This document shows positions 13,030 through 20,024 of a stretch of DNA of 20,024 bases, in pieces. This DNA is from an uncultured Prevotellaceae bacterium. GTDB lineage: Bacteria; Bacteroidota; Bacteroidia; Bacteroidales; Muribaculaceae. Made by a program: the position numbers and the translations under genes. Location: NCBI GenBank assembly GCA_947254205.1, contig CAMYCE010000036.1, positions 1-20,024 on the forward strand. Direction: 5' to 3'. The notes under the pieces were generated by a model. That model was not told the DNA's origin, ran no database searches, and worked only from the letters and a program-made list of their open reading frames with translations. Positions within the stretch are counted from its first letter, which is position 1. The number at the start of each line of letters is the position of its first letter.

Positions 13030-14805
13030 ATGTATAGGACAAAAACAAATGGAGAACTTCGCATTTCACATGTGGGCGAAGTGGTGACATTGGCCGGCTG
13101 GGTGCAACGCACTCGCAAAATGGGTGGCATGACCTTTGTGGACCTGCGCGACCGCTATGGCATCACCCAAATTGTGTTTAACAATGAAATTGACCCTGAG
13201 CTGTGTGACCGCGCCAGCCACTTGGGACGCGAAACAGTGGTGCAAGTGAAAGGCACTGTTGCCGAGCGATCGAGCAAAAACAGCAAGATGCCCACCGGCG
13301 ACATCGAGATTATTGCCAGCGAGCTCACAGTGCTCAGTCCCAGCCTCACCCCTCCATTCACCATCGACGACAACACCGATGGTGGCGACGACATCAGAAT
13401 GAAGTATCGCTATCTCGACTTGCGTCGCAACAATGTGCGCAGCAACATCGAGTTGCGCCACCGCATGACTATTCTCATTCGCAACTTCCTCGATTCAAAA
13501 GATTTCATTGAGGTGGAAACTCCCATTCTCATTGGTTCGACTCCCGAAGGTGCACGCGACTTTGTGGTGCCCTCGCGCATGAATCCGGGCCAATTCTATG
13601 CGTTGCCTCAAAGCCCCCAAACCCTCAAGCAACTGCTCATGGTGGCAGGCTTTGACCGATATTTCCAAATCGCCAAGTGTTTTCGCGACGAAGACCTGCG
13701 TGCCGACCGCCAGCCCGAGTTCACTCAAATCGACTGCGAGATGTCGTTTGTCGACCAAGACGACGTGATCAACATTTTTGAAGACATGGCTCGACACCTG
13801 TTTAAGGAAACTCGTGGCGTGGAATTGCCCGAGAAGCTCGAACAAATGCCTTGGCACGAGGCGATGCGCCGCTTTGGTAGCGACAAGCCCGACTTGCGTT
13901 TTGGCATGGAGTTTGTGGAACTGATGGACACGCTCAAGAAAGGCAAATTTGCCGTGTTTGACGATGCTGGCTACATTGGAGGCATTTGCGTGCCCGGTTG
14001 CGCAAGCTACACCCGCAAGCAGCTTGACCAACTCACCGACTTTGTGAAACGTCCACAAGTGGGTGCCAAGGGGCTTGTGTATGTCAAGTATAACGAAGAC
14101 GGCACTGTGAAGAGCAGCATCGACAAGTTCTATGATGCCACCGACTTGCAAGAGTTGAAAGCCAAAATGGGAGCCAACGATGGCGACCTCGTGCTCATCT
14201 TGAGCGGTGAAAAGCCCAACAAAACACGCACCCAACTGTGCTCCTTGCGCCTTGAAATGGGCGACAGGCTGGGATTGCGCGACAAAAACGTGTTTAAGTG
14301 CTTGTGGATTGTCGACTTCCCGCTCTTTGAATGGAGCGACGAGGAGCAACGCCTCATGGCCACCCATCACCCCTTCACCATGCCTCACCCCGACGACATT
14401 CCGTTGCTCGACGAGCACCCCGAGCGTGTGCGTGCCAAGGCCTATGACTTTGTGTGCAACGGTATTGAAGTGGGTGGTGGCAGCTTGCGCATCCACGACA
14501 CACAGTTGCAAGAAAAGATGTTTAAGATTTTGGGCTTCACGCCCGAGAGAGCCGAAGCTCAATTTGGCTTCTTGATGAATGCCTTTAAATATGGCGCACC
14601 TCCCCATGCCGGCCTTGCTTTTGGGCTCGACCGCTTTGTGTCGATTATGGCAGGCCTCGACAGCATTCGCGACTGTATTGCCTTCCCCAAAAACAATAGT
14701 GGCCGCGACGTGATGCTTGATGCCCCGGGCGAGCTCGACCCCTCGCAACTCGACGAGTTATGCCTTAAAGTTGATCAAGCCAAAATTGAAGCCTGCAACG
14801 AGTAG
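13030..14805 (+). CDS. aspS: Aspartyl-tRNA synthetase
   Basis: The protein has 591 residues, the full bacterial-type length. It charges tRNA-Asp with aspartate. The N-terminal OB-fold anticodon-binding domain (about 1-110) includes GWVQRTRKMGG and VDLRDRYG. The class II core carries motif 1 around 150-175 (FIEVETPIL), motif 2 from residue 218 (FRDEDLRADRQPEFTQ) and motif 3 at 528-536 (GLAFGLDRF). The bacterial-specific GAD insertion occupies about 300-415. The ATG at 13030 directly precedes the expected YRTKTNGELR opening. There is no Shine-Dalgarno sequence in the A/T-rich leader. It is monocistronic, with its own terminator 29 bases after the stop. Confidence 0.97.
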   Translation: MYRTKTNGELRISHVGEVVTLAGWVQRTRKMGGMTFVDLRDRYGITQIVFNNEIDPELCDRASHLGRETVVQVKGTVAERSSKNSKMPTGDIEIIASELTVLSPSLTPPFTIDDNTDGGDDIRMKYRYLDLRRNNVRSNIELRHRMTILIRNFLDSKDFIEVETPILIGSTPEGARDFVVPSRMNPGQFYALPQSPQTLKQLLMVAGFDRYFQIAKCFRDEDLRADRQPEFTQIDCEMSFVDQDDVINIFEDMARHLFKETRGVELPEKLEQMPWHEAMRRFGSDKPDLRFGMEFVELMDTLKKGKFAVFDDAGYIGGICVPGCASYTRKQLDQLTDFVKRPQVGAKGLVYVKYNEDGTVKSSIDKFYDATDLQELKAKMGANDGDLVLILSGEKPNKTRTQLCSLRLEMGDRLGLRDKNVFKCLWIVDFPLFEWSDEEQRLMATHHPFTMPHPDDIPLLDEHPERVRAKAYDFVCNGIEVGGGSLRIHDTQLQEKMFKILGFTPERAEAQFGFLMNAFKYGAPPHAGLAFGLDRFVSIMAGLDSIRDCIAFPKNNSGRDVMLDAPGELDPSQLDELCLKVDQAKIEACNE

Positions 14806-14819
14806 CATAGCACGCCACT

Positions 14820-14831
14820 CCCCCCCCCCCC
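14820..14831. repeat. Homopolymer run of 12 C
   Basis: Twelve consecutive C lie between the aspS stop and the aspS terminator. It is prone to length change but is not in a reading frame. Confidence 0.9.
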
Positions 14832-14833
14832 AC

Positions 14834-14882
14834 AACTCTCCTTCCTCAAGGCAGTCATGCCAGCAGGTGGGAGAGTTTTTTT
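14834..14882 (+). terminator. Rho-independent terminator of aspS
   Basis: AACTCTCC (14834-14841) pairs with GGAGAGTT (14870-14877). An inner stem GGCA/TGCC (14850-14853, 14858-14861) lies in the loop, and seven T run from 14876 to 14882. Confidence 0.8.
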
Positions 14883-15033
14883 GTGTATTTAAAGCAATGT
14901 GTATGCACATGGAGAAACAAACCACAAAAATGCATAAAAGCATTAAATGTATTGTTTTGCATCAATATTTAGATAAATTTACAAACAAAGTGCGTAATTA
15001 ATGTTAAAATTGTGATTTTTTCCAAGAATAGTA

Positions 15034-15063
15034 TTGTTTATAAATAAAAATGATATATATTTG
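15034..15063 (+). promoter_or_regulatory. Strong predicted promoter of the intergenic RNA candidate
   Basis: TTG (15034-15036), 19 bases, then TATATTTG (15056-15063) followed by C. This matches the Bacteroidota consensus fully, but there is no protein gene on this strand until past 19000. Confidence 0.7.
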
Positions 15064-15067
15064 CATT

Positions 15068-15229
15068 GGTTTTTCATGGTATTAGTTTTTAAGGTTATGA
15101 GATTCCAAACGTCGAGACGACGGGTGCAATCTCATTTCATTTAAGGTTTATGTTAAAATTCAAAGGATTGATATTAATCAATTAATGAGTTAGTTAACTA
15201 TCCACGATAGTGATTATCGGGGATTTTTT
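15068..15229 (+). ncRNA. Candidate structured small RNA or orphan leader (about 160 nt) downstream of aspS
   Basis: The unit is bounded by a full promoter (15034-15063) and an intrinsic terminator (15200-15229). Its core hairpin has an 8-bp outer stem ATGAGATT (15097-15104) with AATCTCAT (15128-15135), and an inner CGTCG (15110-15114) with CGACG (15118-15122). The hairpin is flanked by near-identical repeats TTTAAGGTTATG (15088-15099) and TTTAAGGTTTATG (15140-15152). A third hairpin ATTGAT/ATCAAT (15167-15172, 15177-15182) follows. An 11-codon frame (15150-15185) overlaps it. The layout resembles a 5' leader, yet no gene follows on this strand, so a free regulatory RNA is likelier. I cannot name its family with confidence. 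Confidence 0.5.
15200..15229 (+). terminator. Rho-independent terminator of the intergenic RNA candidate
   Basis: ATCC (15200-15203) plus CGATA (15205-15209) pair with TATCG (15215-15219) plus GGAT (15221-15224), one mismatch between them, followed by six T (15224-15229). Confidence 0.65.
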
Positions 15230-15285
15230 ATCCTCACCTTTTTTCTTGTTCTGCTCATTGAGTCGACAAGAAAGAAAGTGAGGAT
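15230..15285. repeat. Long hairpin between the RNA candidate and the MATE gene
   Basis: ATCCTCAC (15230-15237) pairs with GTGAGGAT (15278-15285), and TTTCTTGT (15242-15249) with ACAAGAAA (15266-15273). Four T follow on the plus strand; on the minus strand no T run follows. It may be a back-up terminator for the plus-strand RNA or a 3'-end processing and stability structure for the MATE transcript, which ends at 15301. Confidence 0.55.
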
Positions 15286-15300
15286 TTTGGTTATTATAGG

Positions 15301-16647
15301 TTATCGACCCATTCCTGAAAGTGAGCGAAAATAGTGAACAGCAAGGGGCACTGCTATGGAAAACGAGACCACATCGGCCACTGTCTGCGTCATCTCAACC
15401 CCTTGCAAGCCCAGCAATCGAGGAAGCAACAAAATGAGGGGAATGAAGCAAATGCCATTGCGCGCAGCAGCCAGCACATTGGCAGCAAGGGTGCGACCAC
15501 TCGTCTGCAAGCACATGTTGGTGATGGTGATAAAAGCCGCCAATGGCCATGTCAAGATTTGCCAACGCAAAGCAACCATGCCCACCACTACCACATGAGG
15601 GTCGTGGCGCAAGGCATCGATCACACTTTCTGCCCATATAAACCCCACAACACAACACGGCAACAAGAATGCCAAGCACAACTTGAGACTATAAATATAG
15701 CCCTCTTTCACACGGGCATAGAACTTGCCTCCATAGTTAAAGCCACAAAAGGGTTGAAAACCTTGCCCGATGCCAATGATAACGGCAAACACCACAAACG
15801 ACACCCGCGTGACAATCGACATGCCGGCAATGGCAGCGTCGCCATACTCTCCGGCCGCCAAATTGAGCAACAAAGTAGACACGCTGGCCAAGCCCTGACG
15901 CGTGAGCGATGGAGTGCCTCCTTTAATGATTTCGATAAAATAAACCTTGCGCAAGGCAATGTTGCCCCATTGCATTTTAATGTTGCCACCATGCCGAGTC
16001 ATCACCCACAACACCAAGAAACCTGCCACTTGGCTGAGGCCGGTGCCCACTCCGGTGCCCAAAATGCCCATGTTGAAGTAGAACGTGAATAAAGGCACCA
16101 ATGCCACATTGAGCACTGCACCAGCCATCATGCCCAGCATGGAACTCGAGGCATTGCCCTGAAATCGCATTTGATTGTTGAGCACCATCGAGCCTATCGT
16201 AAATGGCGCTACAAGCATTATGGGCAGCAGATAGTCGCAGGTGTAGGGTAAAATCGTGGGGGTTGAGCCAAACAGCACTGCAAGAGGACGCATAAAAATC
16301 AAGCCAACTGCAGCAAAAATCACTCCCACCACCAAACTGGTGTAGAACGCCGTTGCCGCCATGCGCGTGGCATGGTGATGCTCCTGTGCTCCCAGTTGGC
16401 GAGAGATATAGGTGCCAGAACCTTGCCCCAAAAAGAAAGCGATGGCCTGCATAATGGTCATGATGGGAAACGCAACGCCAACTGCTGCTGTGGCTTGGGT
16501 GCTAATGAGCCCCACAAAATAGGTGTCGACAATGTTGTAGATGCTAATGACAAGCATGCTCACAATTGTGGGTACTGCCATGTGGCGTATCACACTTCCC
16601 ACGGGTTGGGTGGTGAGAAAAGTATAGTTATCGACCTTGCGTTTCAC
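15301..16647 (-). CDS. MATE-family efflux transporter
   Basis: The protein has 448 residues with about 12 hydrophobic membrane segments in two six-helix halves, the usual size of MATE multidrug/sodium (or proton) antiporters. The opening FLTTQPVGSVIRHMAVPTI and YNIVDTYFVGLI match the first-helix signature of the DinF/NorM-like bacterial MATE group. The second half begins near GGTPSLTRQGLASVS. The start is GTG at 16647; no ATG occurs before the conserved LTTQPVG segment. A TAACTTTG promoter box (16652-16659) ends only five bases before that GTG, implying a leaderless or nearly leaderless mRNA. Substrate cannot be predicted. Confidence 0.9.
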   Translation of the reverse strand: MKRKVDNYTFLTTQPVGSVIRHMAVPTIVSMLVISIYNIVDTYFVGLISTQATAAVGVAFPIMTIMQAIAFFLGQGSGTYISRQLGAQEHHHATRMAATAFYTSLVVGVIFAAVGLIFMRPLAVLFGSTPTILPYTCDYLLPIMLVAPFTIGSMVLNNQMRFQGNASSSMLGMMAGAVLNVALVPLFTFYFNMGILGTGVGTGLSQVAGFLVLWVMTRHGGNIKMQWGNIALRKVYFIEIIKGGTPSLTRQGLASVSTLLLNLAAGEYGDAAIAGMSIVTRVSFVVFAVIIGIGQGFQPFCGFNYGGKFYARVKEGYIYSLKLCLAFLLPCCVVGFIWAESVIDALRHDPHVVVVGMVALRWQILTWPLAAFITITNMCLQTSGRTLAANVLAAARNGICFIPLILLLPRLLGLQGVEMTQTVADVVSFSIAVPLAVHYFRSLSGMGR

Positions 16648-16651
16648 ACTG

Positions 16652-16659
16652 CAAAGTTA
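16652..16659 (-). promoter_or_regulatory. -7 promoter element (TAACTTTG) of the MATE gene
   Basis: A perfect TAnnTTTG box followed by C lies immediately before the GTG start. The -33 element is not clear. The distance predicts transcription to begin at or within a few bases of the start codon. Confidence 0.5.
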
Positions 16660-16729
16660 TATCTTTTTCACAACAATAACACCCCACACCACTGCAAAAC
16701 ACCACTACCTGCCCACACACAAGAGAAGC

Positions 16730-16758
16730 CCCTGCCCCATCTTGAAAAGCGGGCAGGG
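16730..16758 (-). terminator. Possible terminator hairpin after the OPT gene
   Basis: CCCTGCCC (16730-16737) is perfectly complementary to GGGCAGGG (16751-16758), with a 13-nt loop. On the minus strand only a weak GCTTCTCTT tract follows; on the plus strand CATTTTT follows four bases on. It is a strong stem but a poor T run. Confidence 0.45.
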
Positions 16759-16797
16759 ACCTCATTTTTGTATTGAATGATAGAACTAATTGGGGGC

Positions 16798-18777
16798 TTA
16801 ATTATCTTTCTTGGCCTTGAGGCAAGAGAAGGCAAGATAGCTAATGAGCGATGCATAGATAACGATAGCAAGAATGTTGCTCACCGTGTCGCTCAAGGGG
16901 CTTTGATACTTGAATCCGGCAAGCACAAGCCCTGCACTCACCACACCCATGAGAGCACCACCGGCAATGAAGCCACTGGCAAGCAAGGTGCCACGCTCAT
17001 GGCGTGTAGCATTGACTTTCTCGTCTTTGCTGCGACTGCTCACAAACCAGCTCACCGTGCCACCAATCAAGAGAGGGGCATTGAGTTGGAATGGAATGAA
17101 CATACCCAGCGAGAATGCCAAAGCAGGCACTCCAAGCCAGTTGAGCAGGCAAGCCAGCACTGCACCCACACCATAGAGCAACCAAGGTGTGTCGCCACCC
17201 ATCATGAGAGGGTCGATCACTGCCGCCATGGCATTGGCCTGTGGAGCTGCCATCACATTGGGGTCGGTGAAGCCATAGGCCTTGTTGAGCAACAAAATCA
17301 CACCACCCACTGTGGCTGCTGCAAGAATGGTGCCCACGCTTTTCCACGTCTGTTGCTTGGCAGGCGTTGAGCCCAGCCAGTAGCCCACCTTCATGTCGGT
17401 GACCATGCCACCCGCCATCGAGAGGGCTGTGCACACAACACCACCAATCACCATCGAGGCCACAATGCCCTTGGTGCCATTGAGGCCAATAGCCACAAAA
17501 ATGGTGCTTGCCACAATGAGCGTCATGAGCGTCATGCCCGACACGGGGTTGCTACCCACAATAGCAATAGCATTGGCAGCCACTGTGGTAAACAAGAAGG
17601 CAATGAGCACAACCACCAAGAAAGCCACAATAGCTTGAGGCAGGTTGCCAATCACGCCAATCCAAAAGAACACAAAGGTCACAACAAGAGCCGCCGAGAG
17701 AGCAAACACAAGCGACTTCATCGAAATGTCGAGTTGGGTGCGCTCGGGTTTTGTGGTTTCGGCTTTCTTGCTAAACGATTTGCCTGCAAGCCCAACGGCA
17801 CTTTTAATCACTCCCCACGACTTGATAATGCCAATCACGCCACTCATGGCAATACCACCAATACCAATAGAGCGGGCATAGGTCGTGAAGATGTATTCGG
17901 TGCTTTGGGTGCCCAACTCGGGGTTCATCATGCCCATGAGAGGCACAATCACCCACCAAATGAAGGCACTACCCGAGAAAATGATGAACGAATAGCGCAA
18001 GCCAATGATGTAGCCCAAGCCCAGCACAGCCGAGCCGGTGTTGACCTTAAAGAGCATCTTGGTGCTCTCGGTGAAATGTTGCAACGCAGGAATAGCACTG
18101 GTGGTGAGCACTTCTTTCCACCAGCCAAATGTGCTGAGCAAGAAATCATAAAGACCACCCACAAGGCCTGCAAGCAACAAAGGCTTGGCTTGGTCGCCTC
18201 CCTTTTGACCACTGATGAGCACCTGTGTGGTAGCTGTGGCTTCGGGGAAGGGGAACTTGCCGTGCATGTCTTTCACAAAATATTTGCGGAATGGAATAAA
18301 GAACAAGATGCCCAACAAGCCACCCAGCAATGAGCTGAGGAAGACTTCAAGAAAATTGACAGTGATTTCGGGATACTTGGCCTGCAAAATGTAGAGAGCG
18401 GGCAAGGTGAAAATGGCACCAGCCACCACAATGCCCGATGCGGCACCAATCGACTGAATGATCACATTCTCGCCCAGCGAGTTTTTGCGATGGGTGACAC
18501 CAGCCACACCGGCTGCAATGATGGCAATGGGGATTGCTGCCTCAAACACCTGCCCCACTTTGAGCCCCAAATAGGCAGCAGCGGCACTAAACACAATGGC
18601 CATCACAAGCCCCATGGTCACCGAGTAGGGGGTCACCTCGGGATATTCTTGCCCCGGGCGCATGGGAGGCACATATTCCTCACCTGGCTTAAGCTCGCGA
18701 AACGCATTCTCGGCCAACGACATTTCTTGTGGCTCTTGAACGGGCGATTCGCCAGTAACTTTTGTTTTTTCTTCCAT
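16798..18777 (-). CDS. OPT-family oligopeptide transporter
   Basis: The protein has 659 residues. A hydrophilic N-terminus (about 1-50, FRELKPGEEYVPPMRPGQ) leads into some 15-16 hydrophobic membrane segments. The phrase EVTPYSVTMGLVMAIVFSAAAAYLGLKVGQ is the N-terminal signature of prokaryotic OPT proteins (split here as EVTPYSVTMG and AAAAYLGLKVGQVFEA). FPEATATTQVL and NPVSGMT are further family motifs. OPT carriers take up oligopeptides or metal chelates by proton symport across the inner membrane; which applies here cannot be told. The upstream gene is divergent, so it starts its own unit. The MATE gene lies 150 bases downstream on the same strand, with a hairpin and its own promoter box between. 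Confidence 0.92.
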   Translation of the reverse strand: MEEKTKVTGESPVQEPQEMSLAENAFRELKPGEEYVPPMRPGQEYPEVTPYSVTMGLVMAIVFSAAAAYLGLKVGQVFEAAIPIAIIAAGVAGVTHRKNSLGENVIIQSIGAASGIVVAGAIFTLPALYILQAKYPEITVNFLEVFLSSLLGGLLGILFFIPFRKYFVKDMHGKFPFPEATATTQVLISGQKGGDQAKPLLLAGLVGGLYDFLLSTFGWWKEVLTTSAIPALQHFTESTKMLFKVNTGSAVLGLGYIIGLRYSFIIFSGSAFIWWVIVPLMGMMNPELGTQSTEYIFTTYARSIGIGGIAMSGVIGIIKSWGVIKSAVGLAGKSFSKKAETTKPERTQLDISMKSLVFALSAALVVTFVFFWIGVIGNLPQAIVAFLVVVLIAFLFTTVAANAIAIVGSNPVSGMTLMTLIVASTIFVAIGLNGTKGIVASMVIGGVVCTALSMAGGMVTDMKVGYWLGSTPAKQQTWKSVGTILAAATVGGVILLLNKAYGFTDPNVMAAPQANAMAAVIDPLMMGGDTPWLLYGVGAVLACLLNWLGVPALAFSLGMFIPFQLNAPLLIGGTVSWFVSSRSKDEKVNATRHERGTLLASGFIAGGALMGVVSAGLVLAGFKYQSPLSDTVSNILAIVIYASLISYLAFSCLKAKKDN

Positions 18778-18822
18778 AACTGAAAATTACGGTTTAGTTT
18801 TTTATTTAAATCAATCTTTTAT

Positions 18823-18845
18823 TTCGCAAGTTAATGTGTTGCGAA
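18823..18845. repeat. Inverted repeat in the OPT leader
   Basis: TTCGCAA (18823-18829) and TTGCGAA (18839-18845) form a perfect 7-bp inverted repeat with a 9-nt spacer, placed just downstream of the probable promoter and about 50-70 bases before the OPT start codon. It could be an operator or an RNA hairpin. Confidence 0.45.
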
Positions 18846-18851
18846 GTTAAG

Positions 18852-18860
18852 CAAAATATA
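18852..18860 (-). promoter_or_regulatory. Weak -7-like element (TATATTTTG) of the OPT gene
   Basis: TATATTTTG followed by C resembles TAnnTTTG with one extra base. A TTTG lies about 22 bases upstream on the minus strand. Only tentative. Confidence 0.35.
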
Positions 18861-18946
18861 CTAAACATCGACGTTTTTAACCTCAAAAACTGTCCTTTTT
18901 TTTATTGCGTCGCCCAATGGCAAAATCTTCTCTTTGGGCAGCATCG

Positions 18947-18980
18947 TTGATGCCCGGCACAGCAATTCTTTGTAATTTTG
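18947..18980 (+). promoter_or_regulatory. Promoter of the DMT transporter gene
   Basis: TAATTTTG (18973-18980) followed by C is a good -7 box; a TTG at 18947-18949 is 23 bases upstream, slightly too far. The box overlaps an in-frame TTG (18978), which argues that translation starts at the ATG at 19005. Confidence 0.5.
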
Positions 18981-19004
18981 CCAACAAGAAACAAAACAAC
19001 AAAC

Positions 19005-19910
19005 ATGAAGCACAATTCAGCAACCTCTACCCTATCGCAAGGCAATCGCGCAATTTTTCACATTGTGGCCATTGTGGTGTCGCTCACATGGGGCATCACC
19101 TTTGTCAACACCAAGAAATTGCTATTGGGTGGCATGACAAGCGAAGAAATTTTCATCATTCGCTTCGTTATAGCCTATGTGTGCATTTGGTTTATATCGC
19201 CACGCAAAATTTTGTGCAACAACTGGAAAGACGAATTCATGATGTTGCTATTGGGCATCACGGGCGGTTCGGCCTATTTTTTGTGCGAAAACATGGCTGT
19301 GGGCATCAGCTACACGAGCAACGTGTCGTTTATCGTGTGCACAGCTCCCCTCATCACCACTTTCATGGGCTTTGCACTGGTCAAGGAGGTTAAAGCCACC
19401 AAGTCGCTGGTAATTGGCTCACTCATAGCTCTATTGGGCACTGCCACCATTATTTTCAACGGCAAGTTTGTGCTCAACCTCAACCCCTTGGGCGACCTTT
19501 TGGCTTTGGCAGCTGCCTTTGCATGGGCTTTTTATAGCTTGCTCATCAAGGGCGTTTCTGAACGCTATGGTGCAACCTTCATCACGCGCAAGGTGTTTTT
19601 CTATGGGCTCATCACAATATTGCCCATTTTTGCCTTCAGGCCATGGGCGTTTCCTCTTGAGCATTTTTTGCAACCACTCATTTGGGGCAACTGCCTGTTT
19701 TTAGGTTTCATAGCATCGTTTGTGGGTTTTGCCTTGTGGAGCCTTTCAATCAAGAAAATTGGTGCCATCAAAGCCTCCAACTACATCTATCTCAACCCCG
19801 TGAGCACCATTGTGGCAAGTGCCATCATGCTCGACGAGTCCATGACTGCCATGGCCTATCTTGGCTCGGCATTCATCTTGATGGGTGTGTATATCGCCAA
19901 CCGAAAATAA
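19005..19910 (+). CDS. DMT-superfamily transporter with two EamA domains
   Basis: The protein has 301 residues from the ATG at 19005. The frame stays open upstream to a TTG at 18978, but that codon lies inside the predicted promoter box. About ten hydrophobic membrane segments form two EamA repeats: first half IVSLTWGITFVNTKKLLL, second half LALAAAFAWAFYSLLIKG, which shows the repeated W/F-rich opening. The C-terminal half ends with NPVSTIVASAIMLDES, the conserved end-of-repeat phrase (P-x-x-S/A...DE). The family exports small metabolites or amino acids (RhaT/YdcZ/RarD relatives); the substrate is not predictable. The gene is divergent from the OPT gene. The last 114 bases of the window after it hold no recognised gene or clear terminator. 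Confidence 0.9.
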   Translation: MKHNSATSTLSQGNRAIFHIVAIVVSLTWGITFVNTKKLLLGGMTSEEIFIIRFVIAYVCIWFISPRKILCNNWKDEFMMLLLGITGGSAYFLCENMAVGISYTSNVSFIVCTAPLITTFMGFALVKEVKATKSLVIGSLIALLGTATIIFNGKFVLNLNPLGDLLALAAAFAWAFYSLLIKGVSERYGATFITRKVFFYGLITILPIFAFRPWAFPLEHFLQPLIWGNCLFLGFIASFVGFALWSLSIKKIGAIKASNYIYLNPVSTIVASAIMLDESMTAMAYLGSAFILMGVYIANRK

Positions 19911-20024
19911 CGCTCTTCCCCCCATCCTCAAAAAAACAATCGTGCATAGCCTTTTCAACCCAAATCGGCCATTAGGTTTCTTTGTTTTTGTCAAATTATT
20001 TTGAGTATTTTTTGATTGATTTTG

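Larger units (their letters stand above)
14806..15300. other. Intergenic region between aspS and the MATE gene
   Basis: This 495-base region without a protein gene holds a run of 12 C (14820-14831), the aspS terminator (14834-14882), an A/T-rich stretch, and from 15034 a complete promoter-RNA-terminator unit on the plus strand followed by a second long hairpin (15230-15285). The only small frame of note is 11 codons at 15150-15185 inside the RNA candidate. Confidence 0.7.

Noticed and set aside
13495..14748. Minus-strand open frame of 417 codons
   Set aside because: It is the antisense shadow of aspS, caused by codon bias; no recognisable domain, and aspS is complete on the other strand.
15068..15229. 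6S RNA
   Set aside because: 6S RNA is a single long rod with a central open bubble; here there are several separate short hairpins and direct repeats instead.
5855..18845. A shared TTGCG/CGCAA palindrome near three promoters (5855-5869, 12868-12881, 18823-18845) as one regulon
   Set aside because: Orientation and spacing differ in each case (TTGCG-N5-CGCAA versus CGCAA-N2/N9-TTGCG) and the arms are short. Coincidence is likelier, given that the promoter box itself ends in TTTGC.
1..20024. CRISPR array or rRNA genes
   Set aside because: No regularly spaced repeats of 25-40 bases and no rRNA-like segments were seen.

Overview
The window looks like a piece of a Bacteroidota chromosome, most likely order Bacteroidales from a gut-type lineage. 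The evidence is repeated promoters of the Bacteroidota form (TTG or TTTG, about 19-20 bases, then TAnnTTTG), an almost complete lack of Shine-Dalgarno sequences, a secreted leucine-rich-repeat protein with a C-terminal tail like a type IX secretion sorting domain, and the pairing of a NIF3-family gene with a coiled-coil/zinc-ribbon gene. The exact genus cannot be fixed from the sequence alone.

Layout. Positions 1-2268 hold a minus-strand pair, nif3-like followed by a zinc-ribbon protein, with a terminator at 217-257. Positions 2360-5839 hold a visibly A/T-richer, six-gene minus-strand island related to DpnII/GATC-type restriction-modification. In transcription order it has an XRE-type repressor, a Dam-like methylase cut off before its catalytic DPPY motif, a KilA-N DNA-binding protein placed right at that break, a winged-helix (HARE-HTH-like) putative nuclease, a small acidic protein, and a DpnA-like second adenine methylase. 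The island lies between housekeeping-type genes. Positions 6126-7349 encode a THUMP-like SAM-dependent methyltransferase, and 7502-10054 the secreted LRR protein.

From 10262 to 12710 the plus strand carries a predicted free-standing small RNA and then the queF-queC-queD-queE operon, which makes the queuosine precursor preQ1 from the QueD product onward (GTP to carboxy-tetrahydropterin to CDG to preQ0 to preQ1). A minus-strand tRNA-Pro(UGG) with its own promoter and terminator follows, then aspS on the plus strand. After aspS comes a roughly 160-220 nt intergenic RNA candidate with a strong promoter, a structured hairpin and two hairpins at its 3' end, but no gene downstream on its strand. Positions 15301-18777 hold two minus-strand membrane transporters (MATE efflux and OPT oligopeptide), and 19005-19910 a plus-strand DMT/EamA transporter.

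The parts most worth attention are the degenerate or rewired GATC restriction-modification island, where a DNA-binding gene has taken the place of the catalytic half of the first methylase, and the two promoter-hairpin-terminator units at 10262-10407 and 15034-15285 that look like undescribed small RNAs. All functional assignments come from motif recognition by eye. No database search was run.
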